33,201 bases of DNA from Psychrobacter sp. (GTDB lineage Bacteria; Pseudomonadota; Gammaproteobacteria; Pseudomonadales; Moraxellaceae). How positions within the stretch are numbered: position 1 is the stretch's first letter; every line of letters begins with the position of its first letter. The notes beneath the pieces were generated by a model that saw only the letters and a list, made by a program, of their open reading frames with translations, was not told the DNA's origin and searched no databases. Positions 8,274 through 18,092 of the stretch are shown here, piece after piece. The position numbers were made by a program, and so were the translations under genes. The stretch spans positions 1-33,201 of the forward strand of contig JARIDJ010000067.1 of assembly GCA_029267175.1 (NCBI GenBank), written 5' to 3'.

Positions 8274-10310
8274 TTGTTTTTTTAATAGATGATAAAGAGT
8301 CTTACTATCTTGAGTTGCAGCATAGCAATAGTCTACTCCTGCCGCTTTAAGCAGATATTCAAAATTCTCCAAAAACCGCTCTTGATGCGCAGGATACCAA
8401 TAAATGATTAATACTCGGTAACTTGTTTCTTTTGCACGAATTAATTTGGCTAGATGAGCGGCTTGTTTTGGTAATAGCTCTTGGGCAATCATAACTATAT
8501 CGACTTTCGACGCTTCAAGCTCTTGTAAGACTGCAAACTCGTGCTGCTTAGCCATAACTCTTGCGCCCAAAGCTTGCAACCGGTCAGCTATCACGCCCAT
8601 TTTTTCATTATGATAATAAATAATAGTTAGAGCAGAAAGCGGCTTTTTAGAGTACTGAAGACTAGAGTACTGCAGATTAGAATATTGGGAGTCAGAGTAG
8701 TGAGAATTATTCTGATAAGCGTTTTGTAGCGGTAAAATGATGGTGAACTGACTCCCTACTTCAAGCTCGCTAGTAACTTCAATAGAAGCTCCTAATAACT
8801 GCACTATTTGACTAATCACTGGTAAGCCCACTCCAGCCCCTTCATAATCACGCGTCCGACTTGGATCTATCTGAAAAAAGGGTTCAAAAATGTCTTTGAG
8901 ATACCTCTTATCAATACCTATACCGGTATCGCTTACTTTAATCTCCCAGCGAATACTTTTATTAAAATGAGTCAATTGCGATTCAATAATAATCTGGCCA
9001 CTTTCAGTGAATTTAATAGCGTTTTCAATCAACGTTCTCAAGATCTGTTTTATTTTATTAGCGTCGCCTTCAAGCTCATAATCTATATGATAAATACGAC
9101 TAATAAGCTCCAAATCTTTTTGTTTAGCGGCTGCTTCAAATTCAGCTATTAGCTCTGAGAGTAGCTGTAGCGGATTAAAGACCCTAAGATTGATACTGAT
9201 CTGCCCTTTCTCTATTTTATTAAGCTGAATGATACGCTCAATGGTCGCCTCTAAATGCTGGCTACCTTTATGGATAATAGCTAAAGTATCTTTTTGCTCC
9301 ATACTCAGATAGTAATTATCAAGTAATTGCAAACCGCCAGAGATAGCATTTAATGAGGTTTTTAACTCATGAGTGATCATGCTCTGAAAGTTGTTGCGCT
9401 GTACGTTTAAAGACAAGTCCTTATTGTATAACTGCTGCTCAAATACCGCTAACTCCTCAAGCTGTTGTTGGCGTTTTTTTAGCTGCTCAAATAAACCTAC
9501 CAAAGCCAGACGAATAGCTGTCAGCTCTGTAAGTTTAAAGTGCTGCTGGATAACGGGTAATTGCTCAATATCGGGATTGCTTACTACTATTTGGCACACT
9601 TTTGCTAACTCAGCCAACTCTTTAGTTGCGCCTTTTAGACGACGCAGTAGATAAAATAAGCTAGCGATGCTAACCAAAAAAATACCCAATAACAGCAAAT
9701 AATTTTGAGATAACCACTGCAAACGTAGTTGTTTTATATCTAGGCTAATATTGATATAACCAATCAACACTTGTTGCGCGCCCAAGGGCTCAGCTTCTTG
9801 AGTATTAGCGCTCTCGGTGTTGCGACTTTGATTATCAATAGCTGCTAATTGTGCAGCATTATAATAATGACTACTGCCCAAATAACGGCTAGTTACCGCT
9901 CTATTAAAACTAATACTATCGGCAAATAGAGCGTTATACCAATCGCGATTATTGCGCTCGATATTATTAATATCGTTAGTTTCATTGCTATCATTGTTAT
10001 CGTTAATATCGTTGGCATCCACTGCCAATATAGGAGAATCAGAGGAATAAAAAGTTATGTTACTTAAGGCCGGGTTATTATCTAACAGTACATTAATCTG
10101 CCTAGCAACTAGGCTGGCGCCATCTACCGTTGAGGCACTATTCACTAGTAACTTTGAGAGCTGCTGCACGTGTGAGCGCTGCTGTTTATAATATTGCACA
10201 AAACCATACACCATAGACCAACCACAGATAATAATAAAGAACACTAAAAAGGTTGGAACAATCAATCGCCTAATAAAGCTAGCAAAAGAGGTTGAAAATA
10301 GGTTGCTCAT
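8271..10310 (-). CDS. Orphan membrane sensor histidine kinase with a degenerate C-terminal receiver
   Basis: This 679-residue protein has a transmembrane helix at about 19-37, a periplasmic sensor region (about 40-200) with an Asn/Asp-rich stretch at 98-121, and a second helix at about 203-222. A coiled-coil linker (about 270-305) leads to HisKA with the H-box THELKTSLN (His314) and a HATPase domain: N-box ENAIKFTESG (429-438), G1 DTGIGID (461-467), F-box FEPFF and G2 GAGVGLP (491-497). After a Tyr/Ser-rich repeat linker (537-556), residues 558-679 look like a receiver fold. The acidic pair after strand 1 is replaced around YYHNEK, and the phospho-acceptor position is Ala609 (VDIVMIAQELLP), so it should not accept phosphate in the usual way. 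No response-regulator gene is adjacent. The layout recalls hybrid BarA/GacS-like kinases without the HPt, but I do not assign it there. Confidence 0.88.
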   Translation of the reverse strand: MSNLFSTSFASFIRRLIVPTFLVFFIIICGWSMVYGFVQYYKQQRSHVQQLSKLLVNSASTVDGASLVARQINVLLDNNPALSNITFYSSDSPILAVDANDINDNNDSNETNDINNIERNNRDWYNALFADSISFNRAVTSRYLGSSHYYNAAQLAAIDNQSRNTESANTQEAEPLGAQQVLIGYINISLDIKQLRLQWLSQNYLLLLGIFLVSIASLFYLLRRLKGATKELAELAKVCQIVVSNPDIEQLPVIQQHFKLTELTAIRLALVGLFEQLKKRQQQLEELAVFEQQLYNKDLSLNVQRNNFQSMITHELKTSLNAISGGLQLLDNYYLSMEQKDTLAIIHKGSQHLEATIERIIQLNKIEKGQISINLRVFNPLQLLSELIAEFEAAAKQKDLELISRIYHIDYELEGDANKIKQILRTLIENAIKFTESGQIIIESQLTHFNKSIRWEIKVSDTGIGIDKRYLKDIFEPFFQIDPSRTRDYEGAGVGLPVISQIVQLLGASIEVTSELEVGSQFTIILPLQNAYQNNSHYSDSQYSNLQYSSLQYSKKPLSALTIIYYHNEKMGVIADRLQALGARVMAKQHEFAVLQELEASKVDIVMIAQELLPKQAAHLAKLIRAKETSYRVLIIYWYPAHQERFLENFEYLLKAAGVDYCYAATQDSKTLYHLLKKQ
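8650..8709. repeat. In-frame 15-bp tandem repeat (4 units) in the kinase linker
   Basis: Units start at 8650, 8665, 8680 and 8695. The first two read GAGTACTGAAGACTA and GAGTACTGCAGATTA on the plus strand; the other two are diverged. Each encodes five residues of the pattern (Q/H)YSxx between the ATPase and the receiver-like domain. Unit number could vary between strains by slippage and change linker length without a frameshift. Confidence 0.75.
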
Positions 10311-10450
10311 ATTATCGACTTAAAGTAGCAGCGCTTGAAGTTATATGACTAATGATAGGACTAAAAAGCTAGATCAGTGATGTAACGACATTATTGACAA
10401 TAACTAAACATCGCCATCAACACAGGATTAGAAGCAAAGCCCTACTATAA

Positions 10451-10486
10451 AATAAAAAGGCAAGGAATACGAATCATTCCTTGCCT
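10451..10486 (-). terminator. Rho-independent terminator after der
   Basis: On the minus strand AGGCAAGGAAT (10476-10486) pairs perfectly with ATTCCTTGCCT (10458-10468) over 11 bp around a 7-nt loop, then a T-rich run follows. It ends the long rlmN-to-der gene cluster 100 bp after the der stop codon. Confidence 0.88.
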
Positions 10487-10585
10487 GTACTGATATTTTT
10501 TAGAGTCAATAAATGCCTCTATCGACTCTAGTAGCTCTTCACAGCTTTTCACAATAGATAGCTTCTAATCCTAAAAAGATAACTA

Positions 10586-12028
10586 TTAGCGTTTTTTGTC
10601 GCTGCGCTTATCACTTTTTTTATCGCGTGAGGTATACTTATGCGCGCGGTTACGCTCGCGCTGTTTGAGCTGCTGAGCCTTGGCTTTGGTTGGCGTATCG
10701 CTCTTATTGGCATAAGGGTTTTCATTGAGCTTAAAGACGACGTTAAGCGGTGTACCCTCAAGCTTGAACACTTGACGAAATTGGTTTTCAAGGTAGCGCT
10801 GATAGCTCTTAGGTAGTGAGCCGGTCTGATTACCATGAATCACAATTACCGGCGGATTGTGACCACCGATGTGCGCGTAACGCAGCTTAATACGGCGACC
10901 CGCTACCGTTGGCGGCGGATTGGCGGCGACGGCATCTTGCAAAATCTGTGTTAAGCGATTGGTTGAGACCTCAAACATCGAGGATTTATAGGCTTTTAGA
11001 ATGGACGGATAAAGATTACCCACGCCGGTACCATGTAAAGCTGATATCAGATGCACCTTAACGTAAGGAATAAAGTTAAAGCGGCGATCCATCTCAATTT
11101 TGATATAGTCTTTTTGCTCAACGCTCAAACCATCCCACTTATTGATCGCGACCACTAAAGCGCGTCCTGCATCTAACGCATAACCAATCATGTGCAGATC
11201 TTGATCAACAATACCTTCTTGCGCGTCAATGACAATTACCGTCACATTTGAGTCTTCAATAGCTTGCAAAGTTTTGATGACTGAGAATTTCTCGACCTTT
11301 TCATCGATTTTACCGCGGCGGCGCACCCCAGCCGTATCGATCAATACATAATCTCTGCCCTCGCGCTGATATGGAATATAAATACTATCTCGAGTGGTGC
11401 CGGGCATATCAAACACCACTACTCTATCTTCACCAAGTAAGCGGTTCACTAGCGTTGATTTGCCAACATTAGGGCGACCAATAATCGCCAGCTTTAGGCC
11501 ATTTGGCTCTTGGATATTTTCTTGCTCTGGCATATCGGCGGTGATGACTTCTAGCAAGTTGCCTACGCCGCGCCCGTGACTGGCCGCCATCGGGAAAGGC
11601 TCGCCTAACCCTAATGCATAAAACTCAGCCGGCGCTGAATCATGAACGCCATCGACTTTGTTAGCGACCACATAGACAGGCTTGCCTAAGGTATGCAAAA
11701 ACTTACCAATCTCAGCATCAGCGCCAATCATACCCGCTCGTGCATCCACCACAAAGACAATAATATCCGCTTCATGAATAGCGGTATGCGACTGCTCAGA
11801 CATATAGTCATCAATATTGCCGCTACCGTCATCCGCTTCACCTATACCGCCAGTGTCTACCACGATAAAGGCTTTACCTTCATACACCGCATCGCCATAT
11901 TGACGATCACGCGTCAGCCCAGACAAGTCCGCTACTAGCGCTTGACGGCTTTTGGTGAATTGATTAAATAAGGTAGATTTACCTACGTTTGGGCGACCGA
12001 TTAAAGCCACTACAGGCTTGATACTCAT
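10586..12028 (-). CDS. der: Ribosome-assembly GTPase Der (EngA)
   Basis: This 480-residue protein has the tandem GTPase domains unique to Der. Domain 1 has G1 GRPNVGKS (11-18), G3 DTGG (58-61) and G4 NKVD (123-126). Domain 2 has G1 GRPNVGKS (184-191), G3 DTAG (231-234) and G4 NKWD (296-299). A KH-like domain follows (about 355-440), then a Lys/Arg-rich tail of about 35 residues. Der is essential for late 50S subunit maturation. It is the last gene of the conserved cluster, but a 388-bp gap with a possible terminator separates it from bamB, so it may have its own promoter. GAGAG lies upstream of the ATG. Confidence 0.97.
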   Translation of the reverse strand: MSIKPVVALIGRPNVGKSTLFNQFTKSRQALVADLSGLTRDRQYGDAVYEGKAFIVVDTGGIGEADDGSGNIDDYMSEQSHTAIHEADIIVFVVDARAGMIGADAEIGKFLHTLGKPVYVVANKVDGVHDSAPAEFYALGLGEPFPMAASHGRGVGNLLEVITADMPEQENIQEPNGLKLAIIGRPNVGKSTLVNRLLGEDRVVVFDMPGTTRDSIYIPYQREGRDYVLIDTAGVRRRGKIDEKVEKFSVIKTLQAIEDSNVTVIVIDAQEGIVDQDLHMIGYALDAGRALVVAINKWDGLSVEQKDYIKIEMDRRFNFIPYVKVHLISALHGTGVGNLYPSILKAYKSSMFEVSTNRLTQILQDAVAANPPPTVAGRRIKLRYAHIGGHNPPVIVIHGNQTGSLPKSYQRYLENQFRQVFKLEGTPLNVVFKLNENPYANKSDTPTKAKAQQLKQRERNRAHKYTSRDKKSDKRSDKKR

Positions 12029-12416
12029 GGGTTACTCTCAATAATAGTCCGTAACAGATAATAATGATAGCAATAGGCTACCAACTATCCTAGACCTAAA
12101 TAAATGATAATAAATAATAATAGCAGTGAGGTTGGCCTTGATGACGATACTTTAGGCTGTCATAGCCAGTAGCCAGCACTAAATTAGCAATCGTCTAAAG
12201 ACAAGCGCGCAAGAGTACGTGAATTCACCGTTTTAAACAAGCTTTAATAAAAAGCATGAAACGCTGAACTGGCAGCGTTTACTAGAGATAAGTCTATTGG
12301 TTGTTTTATAGCCGTTACTCAATACAGGAGCTACCTTACATTATAGCGGAAGATAGCTATCGTCTTTATATCGAACCAATATAATCAAGCTACCTATAGC
12401 TAGCGGCTAATGATGG
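12029..12416. other. Intergenic region between bamB and der
   Basis: No gene is seen. It contains the possible bamB terminator at 12246-12280 and must hold any separate der promoter. GATAAT-like runs near 12050-12120 match the Fur box at only about 11 of 19 positions, so I do not call them. Confidence 0.4.
12246..12280 (-). terminator. Possible terminator after bamB
   Basis: On the minus strand AAACGCTG pairs with CAGCGTTT (12273-12280 with 12259-12266) around a 6-nt loop. A T-run (12249-12253) follows only after about 5 other bases, which weakens the call. Confidence 0.5.
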
Positions 12417-13622
12417 CTAGCGCGGCAGTTGCCAAATGGCCACTTGACCGGCCTTACTTTGAGTCATCAAACGATTACCAACGACTTTTAGGCTACTCAA
12501 AGCGCCTTTGGTCTCTACGCGGCTAACGATAGTACCTGAGGCTGGATTGAATAGATGCACCACCCCTTCCAAATCACCAACCGCGATATAATTGCCGATC
12601 ATCACCGGATTGGTAAGTTGACGATAAGCAAGCTCATCGCTCTCCCACAGTATCTCACCAGTGCTACGGTTATAGGCGACGACTTTGCCCTCTAAGCTTG
12701 TAGCGATAACTTGCTGGTTATTGACCGCTAACGATTTGAGGCTAGCCAATTCATTGACAAACATCACTTCTCGAGAGGCCAAATCGATACCTAGTAGCTG
12801 ACCGCTGTAGCTAATAGCAAACAGCTGATTATTATCAACGATAGGCATACCATCGACATCGCTCATGCGCTCAACTTCACTACTACCCGTACCGATACCG
12901 ATACGGCGTGACCACTGTGGCAAGCCATCATCGACCGTAATAGCATGCAAACGACCATCAGCCGTAGCTAATAGAGCAGTCTTATCATCTAATAATGTTG
13001 GCTCAGCGGCGCCGCGCACACTAATCGTGGGCACTCTAGTAGAAAACTGCCAAACCGACTGACCGTTTTGTAGCGATAGACCATGCAAAAAGCCATCAGT
13101 CGCTGATAAAATAACGCGGTTGCTAGTAATAAGCGCCGGTGTCAACACCGAAGCGGATAACTGTTTTTGCCAACGCTTAGCACCGGTACTACTATCAAAA
13201 GCTATAACCTGTCCGCTACGAGTACTGACTATGGCCGTCTGACTAAAAGCATCTAAAGCCACGCCGCCGGTGATCTCTTCACCGACATCGAATGACCATA
13301 AGCGCTGTCCGGTACTATCAAAGCCGCTTAGATTACCACCGCGACTCGCCACTACTATTTGACCGTTATCGTAGCCTACTTGCAGATCTAGAGGATCTTT
13401 TTTGCCCGCTCCCTTACCAGTATCGACACTAAATACAGGCTGAAGCACACTAATAGGCTGTGCAATTTGTACTAGTTTGACAGGATCATTGACCACCGGC
13501 TTGATACCACGATTACAGCCTACGGCAGCGGTAGCCATTAACGCTACTACTGCCACCTGCATGACAGTCTTTTTTATAGTACTGTGCTTGGTAGTCTGGC
13601 TTGCCTGAACAAATCGGGTCAT
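12417..13622 (-). CDS. bamB: Outer-membrane assembly lipoprotein BamB
   Basis: This 401-residue protein has a type II signal peptide ending in the lipobox AAVGC (Cys36). The rest is an eight-bladed PQQ-like beta-propeller, visible as repeated strand patterns such as GGNLSGFDSTGQRLWSFDVG, SGQVIAFDSSTGAKRWQKQL and EGKVVAYNRSTGEILWESDE. BamB is the periplasmic scaffold of the BAM complex, binding BamA and helping outer-membrane beta-barrel insertion. Its place between yfgM and der is the conserved gammaproteobacterial order. The signal n-region is rather long (about 20 residues); a downstream Met21 would leave too little of it, so I keep the first ATG. Confidence 0.95.
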   Translation of the reverse strand: MTRFVQASQTTKHSTIKKTVMQVAVVALMATAAVGCNRGIKPVVNDPVKLVQIAQPISVLQPVFSVDTGKGAGKKDPLDLQVGYDNGQIVVASRGGNLSGFDSTGQRLWSFDVGEEITGGVALDAFSQTAIVSTRSGQVIAFDSSTGAKRWQKQLSASVLTPALITSNRVILSATDGFLHGLSLQNGQSVWQFSTRVPTISVRGAAEPTLLDDKTALLATADGRLHAITVDDGLPQWSRRIGIGTGSSEVERMSDVDGMPIVDNNQLFAISYSGQLLGIDLASREVMFVNELASLKSLAVNNQQVIATSLEGKVVAYNRSTGEILWESDELAYRQLTNPVMIGNYIAVGDLEGVVHLFNPASGTIVSRVETKGALSSLKVVGNRLMTQSKAGQVAIWQLPR

Positions 13623-13789
13623 TATATTCTCACTACAAAATTAACGGTCAATAAATTGGCTGTCGGTCGTTGCCCAGCCATCACTATACTTTGCTACGGG
13701 TATAAATATAGATATAAATGATAAAGGTATCAACTACAAAACACCCAAATCTGATAAAACTACAAAAATAAAGAGATTATACGATGACT

Positions 13790-14614
13790 TTACTGCGCTT
13801 GTTGTGCAGCCTCGTTGCTATTGTTAATCTCGCTAACACTAACATCGCTCGTGTCTAATGCTTGAGCGCTGCTCTCAGGACTAGCAGGTTGTTCAATAAG
13901 GCTAGTTTGCGCTTCGATAGGTTCAGGATATACACCTAGGCTCTCCATTTTTAATGCCAACACTGCACGCGGCTCATTACGAGCGCTTAATAATTTCCAC
14001 GCATTATTATAAGCCTTGATGGCTGCATCATTATTATTTTGCGCTTGATAAATATCGCCCAATAACTCTTGTTGACTGGCTTCAAACGAGCTAGGCAAAT
14101 CGCTTTTGGCTTCAGACAAAGCAGCCTCCACCTCCCCGGCAGCTAGCAATACTTGCGCATAACGTAAACGCGTTATCGCTTTGAGTCCAGCGTCGTCAAG
14201 CTCGATAGCTAAAGCCTGTTTTAGGCTATCGGCGGCGGCGGCAAAGTCATCACTATCCGCTTGCAAGCGTGATTTTAGCATTAGCGCCTGCCAAGCATAA
14301 ATAGACTCGCCATGAGCGCTAACTAAGCTGTCGATATCACTATTGAGCTGAGTACGGCTTGCATCCAGTGCCGTTAGTGCCTCAGCTTCTAGATCTGGGT
14401 TTTGAGCTGCTAAACTCACTTGTTCATTCAATAATTGGATATCGGCATACTGATCGGCGGCTACCGTATCGACACGCGCATGGTTATTTTGCCAATAAGT
14501 CCAACCAAAATAACCCGCTAATGCAAGCAAAATAATCGTCACAATATTGCCGCCGTATTGCTTAAGCGCTTGCATCGAATTGTCTGAATTTGGCGAACTA
14601 GGATTCAAAGCCAT
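13790..14614 (-). CDS. yfgM: YfgM-family membrane-anchored TPR protein
   Basis: This 274-residue protein has a short cytoplasmic N-terminus, one transmembrane helix (about 22-41, ending GYFGWTYWQNN) and a periplasmic helical repeat region (about 50-215). It ends in a low-complexity Ser/Ala/Glu-rich tail of about 50 residues. In E. coli, YfgM associates with the SecYEG translocon and the chaperone PpiD and hands over newly exported proteins. It lies between hisS and bamB, the conserved position. The tail is longer than the roughly 206-residue E. coli protein would predict and is not conserved as far as I can tell. AGGTAA lies at good spacing before the ATG. Confidence 0.88.
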   Translation of the reverse strand: MALNPSSPNSDNSMQALKQYGGNIVTIILLALAGYFGWTYWQNNHARVDTVAADQYADIQLLNEQVSLAAQNPDLEAEALTALDASRTQLNSDIDSLVSAHGESIYAWQALMLKSRLQADSDDFAAAADSLKQALAIELDDAGLKAITRLRYAQVLLAAGEVEAALSEAKSDLPSSFEASQQELLGDIYQAQNNNDAAIKAYNNAWKLLSARNEPRAVLALKMESLGVYPEPIEAQTSLIEQPASPESSAQALDTSDVSVSEINNSNEAAQQAQ

Positions 14615-14673
14615 GGGTAATTACCTGATTGAGATTTATAATGAATGCTTATTTTATAACGCTACAAGCTTTA

Positions 14674-14686
14674 CCCCCAAAGGGGG
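14674..14686. other. GC hairpin between hisS and yfgM
   Basis: CCCCC (14674-14678) and GGGGG (14682-14686) flank a 3-nt loop in an otherwise AT-rich gap. It lacks a T-run on either strand, so it is a possible transcript-processing or attenuation structure and not a clear terminator. Confidence 0.3.
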
Positions 14687-14711
14687 AACGCTTTATTTAG
14701 GCTCGCTGGTT

Positions 14712-16007
14712 TTATGACGATTTGATTGAAAAGTTAGCGGCATCTAACAGCCATTCTTGAGCAGCGGTAGTTTGCTCACCTGTCTGCATGTTTTTAATGC
14801 TAACAGTATGATCCTCAAGCTCTTGCTGAGCCAAAATAACCGTCAATGCCGCACCTGATTTGTCCGCCTTTTTCATTTGTGCTTTTAGGCTAGTGGCACT
14901 CGCCATCTTAATACGCAGATCAGGACGCTTATAACGAAGGTTTTGAGCATAAGCTATACCCGCGCCATAGACATCCGGATGCGCTACTACAAATACATCA
15001 CAAGCTGAGGTTTGCTCAAAAGGCGCGACGGCTTCGATAAGCAATAATAAGCGCTCAAGACCCATGGCAAAACCAACCGCTGGCTCAGACTTCACCGGTT
15101 TATCGTTATCTGCGCCGATAGATTTTAATTGACCAATAAGACCATCATAGCGGCCACCGGCACAAACCGTAGCTTGGCTACCAAGCTTGTCAGTCACCCA
15201 TTCAAATACGGTTTTGTTATAATAATCAAGGCCCCGTACTAGATGTGGGTTAATCTCAAAATCGATGCCCAATGCTGTCAAATACGCTTGTACTTGCTCA
15301 AAGTGCGCGACACTCTCCGCGCCTAAGAATTCAGCAAGTTTAGGAGCATCAGCAAGCAGCGCTTGGGTGCTAGCTTCTTTACTATCTAAAATACGTAAAG
15401 GGTTTGTCGTTAAGCGGCGCTTGCTATCTTCATCAAGCTCTTCTTGCTTATCGGTCAAATAGCTAACTAGCGCCTCGCGATAAGCCTGACGCTCATCAAG
15501 CTCGCCTAAGCTATTAAGCTGTAAGCGCATCTCGTCTTTGAGATTAAGCTGTTGCCACATCAGGTGGGTCATGGCAATCAGCTCAGCATCAGCATCAGGT
15601 AGCGGGCTACCAAAGCTCTCAACGCCTAATTGATGAAACTGACGATAGCGGCCTTTTTGTGGACGCTCATAGCGAAACATCGGCCCCATGTACCACACTT
15701 TGGGCGTATCACCGCGCAGTAGATTATGCTCGATAACCGCCCTTACTGCTCCTGCAGTACCTTCAGGGCGCAGCGTTAAAGGCGTTGGCGGCTCTGACTT
15801 ATCGGCAAAGCTATACATCTCTTTTTCAACGATATCGGTCGCACCGCCAATAGCGCGGGCAAATAGATCGGTCTGCTCAACGATAGGTAAGCGTATATGC
15901 TCATAACCGTAGCGGCCCAAAATATTAGCTAATACTGCCTCCAATTGCAGCCACTGCGCTGACTGGCCTGGCAAGATATCATTAAACCCTTTAATAGCTT
16001 TGATCAT
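14712..16007 (-). CDS. hisS: Histidyl-tRNA synthetase
   Basis: This 431-residue class II synthetase charges tRNA-His. Visible signatures are KGFNDILPG at the N-terminus, the motif 1 region around residues 39-60, motif 2 [18 protein letters not shown] (111-128), the histidine-specific HisA loop [15 protein letters not shown] (256-270, with Arg259) and His[11 protein letters not shown] (from residue 283). A C-terminal anticodon-binding domain occupies about 335-425. It sits between ispG and yfgM in the conserved cluster. The paralogue HisZ, which lost the tRNA-specific parts, is encoded at 23066-24388. Confidence 0.97.
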   Translation of the reverse strand: MIKAIKGFNDILPGQSAQWLQLEAVLANILGRYGYEHIRLPIVEQTDLFARAIGGATDIVEKEMYSFADKSEPPTPLTLRPEGTAGAVRAVIEHNLLRGDTPKVWYMGPMFRYERPQKGRYRQFHQLGVESFGSPLPDADAELIAMTHLMWQQLNLKDEMRLQLNSLGELDERQAYREALVSYLTDKQEELDEDSKRRLTTNPLRILDSKEASTQALLADAPKLAEFLGAESVAHFEQVQAYLTALGIDFEINPHLVRGLDYYNKTVFEWVTDKLGSQATVCAGGRYDGLIGQLKSIGADNDKPVKSEPAVGFAMGLERLLLLIEAVAPFEQTSACDVFVVAHPDVYGAGIAYAQNLRYKRPDLRIKMASATSLKAQMKKADKSGAALTVILAQQELEDHTVSIKNMQTGEQTTAAQEWLLDAANFSIKSS

Positions 16008-16128
16008 GGTACGCTTCTATCCTCAAACTTTAAGACGGTTATTTATAAAGGTGATTTTTATTCTAAGCACTCTGGCCAATATTATTTTAATAACGACACT
16101 GTTTAGTTAACGACTGTTTTATTAACGA

Positions 16129-17244
16129 CTATCTAACTCGAATGATTTCATTCTCACGTGATTTGGCTAATTCTTCAGCGTGAGCGCGCACCATCTGCTC
16201 AATCTCATCCACTAAATTATCGGTATCGATTAGATGACTCTTCTCGCCCATTCGATAAACTAACGATTTAGGAGACGCACCAACGATACCAATATCGGCT
16301 TCTTTAGCCTCACCTGGGCCGTTTACTTTACAACCAATAACCGACAAATTCATTGGTTCACGTAGATCCTCTAGACGCGACTCTAAAGCCGTCATCACTT
16401 TAATAACGTCAAACTCTTGACGCGAGCAGCTAGGACAAGCGATGAAGTTTACGCCATTGGAGCGAATATTGAGCGATTTTAGAATATCAAAACCGATCTT
16501 AATCTCCTCTTCCGGCTCAGCGGCCAAAGAGATGCGAATAGTATCACCAATACCATCAAGCAACAAACCGCCTAAAGCAATAGCAGATTTGACCGCGCCC
16601 GTGCGGTAAACGCCCGCTTCTGTCACTCCTAAATGTAAGGGATTATCAATCTGCGCCGATATCAAGCGATAAGCATCCATAGTCAAAAACACATTACTGG
16701 CCTTGACCGATACTTTGTATTGATCAAAATTAAGTCGATCTAAAATATCGATATGGCGCATTGCAGATTCGAGCATCGCCTCGCCCGTGGGCTCAGTATA
16801 TTTGCGCTGAATATCTTTTTCTAAAGATCCAGCATTAACGCCGATACGAATAGGAATATTGTAATCACGGGCACAGGCTACTACTTCACGAACCTTAGCA
16901 TCACTACCGATATTACCTGGGTTAATACGCAGACAATCAGCACCAGCCGCCGCTACTGCTAGGGCAATTTTATGATCAAAATGCACATCAGCAATAAGCG
17001 GTACGCTGACCAATTTACGAATCTCGCCAAAAGCTTTTACCGTATCCATAGTTGGAGTAGAGACGCGCATCAAGTCCGCACCCGCTTCTACGCAGCGCTC
17101 GATTTGGGCGACGGTGGCGGCCACATCACAAGTATCAGTATTGGTCATACTCTGCACACTGATCGGCGCATCGCCACCAACGGCCACATCACCTACATAT
17201 ATTTTTTTGGTAACACGGCGATGAATAGGCGTTGACGTTGACAT
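16129..17244 (-). CDS. ispG: 4-hydroxy-3-methylbut-2-enyl diphosphate synthase IspG (GcpE)
   Basis: This 371-residue enzyme of the MEP isoprenoid pathway reductively opens the cyclic diphosphate MEcPP to HMBPP. The N-terminal TIM-barrel part carries [10 protein letters not shown] (29-38) and the RINPGNIG substrate region (106-113). The iron-sulfur domain has Cys270, Cys273 (ACPSCSRQ) and Cys305, with Glu312 in CKVNGPGEA, the expected three-Cys plus Glu ligation of a [4Fe-4S] cluster. AAGGA lies 6 nt before the ATG. The 35-bp gap to rodZ upstream and 121-bp gap to hisS downstream fit cotranscription. Confidence 0.97.
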   Translation of the reverse strand: MSTSTPIHRRVTKKIYVGDVAVGGDAPISVQSMTNTDTCDVAATVAQIERCVEAGADLMRVSTPTMDTVKAFGEIRKLVSVPLIADVHFDHKIALAVAAAGADCLRINPGNIGSDAKVREVVACARDYNIPIRIGVNAGSLEKDIQRKYTEPTGEAMLESAMRHIDILDRLNFDQYKVSVKASNVFLTMDAYRLISAQIDNPLHLGVTEAGVYRTGAVKSAIALGGLLLDGIGDTIRISLAAEPEEEIKIGFDILKSLNIRSNGVNFIACPSCSRQEFDVIKVMTALESRLEDLREPMNLSVIGCKVNGPGEAKEADIGIVGASPKSLVYRMGEKSHLIDTDNLVDEIEQMVRAHAEELAKSRENEIIRVR

Positions 17245-17279
17245 ACAAAATCCTTTACATAAGTAAAAATATTAAAAGT

Positions 17280-18092
17280 TTATGGCGCAAGCTCAAATAT
17301 AGCGCGATTGCCTGCTGAGTACTGATCAAGAGCTACAGCTTGTTGATTGAGGACTAAGCTGACATTATCGACATCATCAATTTGGATACTAAATGGCGGC
17401 GTCCCTATTAGCGTATAGTTGCCTTTGGTCTGCTCACCATTCATCAAACTATTGCCCGAGGCGTCTGTGATATCGACATCGACTGCATCGGTAAGCTTAA
17501 CTTCTAAAGTAGCACTACTTTGCACTTCACCGCCTAAATTAATTGCTGAACCAGAAGCCCCAACGCCGTCATTTTCTGTAATGATTGCCGCGCCTTGCGC
17601 TTGTTCAATGGAGCTAATATCTTCTGCTACCGGCGTGGTTTCATCTACGTCTTGACTGGCATTACTCACCATACGAAACAAAAATACCGCTAGGATAATC
17701 AGCGCAATCACGCCAACTATCAACAAAGGGTTGAAGCGAATACGACTGGTCGTATCGCGCTGCAAAGTACCCATAGGTCGCAGTAGCGACTCAGCATTCG
17801 TAGCTGAACGCGCTTTTAACTCATTGGGATAAGCCATATCAAAAGCGTTAGCAACGCTATTGGGATCTAGCTGTAAGTATTTGGCATAATTAATAGCAAA
17901 ACCGCGAGCAAAAGCCACTTGTGGTAATTCGGCAAAATTTTCGTTTTCAAGCGCCTCAAGGTGACGCTTGAGAATAAAAAGCTCAGCTGCCGCAGTCTCA
18001 ATACTGACCTGTTTCTCTTTACGGGCTTGCTGCAACATGGCACCAAATGATTTTTGCGCATTAAGTTGGGTATTTAGTGATGGTTCGGTCAT
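17280..18092 (-). CDS. rodZ: Cytoskeletal protein RodZ (HTH_25 / DUF4115)
   Basis: I chose the ATG at 18092 (270 residues) because it overlaps the pilF stop in an ATGA, a typical coupled start; in-frame ATGs at 18122 and 18098 are alternatives. The N-terminal cytoplasmic helix-turn-helix (about 15-75, GAMLQQARKEKQVSIETAA) binds MreB in RodZ. A transmembrane helix at about 121-141 (NPLLIVGVIALIILAVFLF) leads to a periplasmic DUF4115-type beta domain (about 190-270). RodZ couples the MreB cytoskeleton to the wall-synthesis elongasome and sets rod shape. The order pilF-rodZ-ispG is the same as in Pseudomonas. Confidence 0.92.
   Translation of the reverse strand: MTEPSLNTQLNAQKSFGAMLQQARKEKQVSIETAAAELFILKRHLEALENENFAELPQVAFARGFAINYAKYLQLDPNSVANAFDMAYPNELKARSATNAESLLRPMGTLQRDTTSRIRFNPLLIVGVIALIILAVFLFRMVSNASQDVDETTPVAEDISSIEQAQGAAIITENDGVGASGSAINLGGEVQSSATLEVKLTDAVDVDITDASGNSLMNGEQTKGNYTLIGTPPFSIQIDDVDNVSLVLNQQAVALDQYSAGNRAIFELAP

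Noticed and set aside
10549..10836. 95-codon minus-strand frame overlapping the end of der
   Set aside because: It is a shadow frame within the conserved der coding sequence.
12050..12125. GATAAT-rich stretches resembling Fur boxes between bamB and der
   Set aside because: Only about 11 of 19 positions match, as expected in AT-rich DNA, and the flanking genes are housekeeping.
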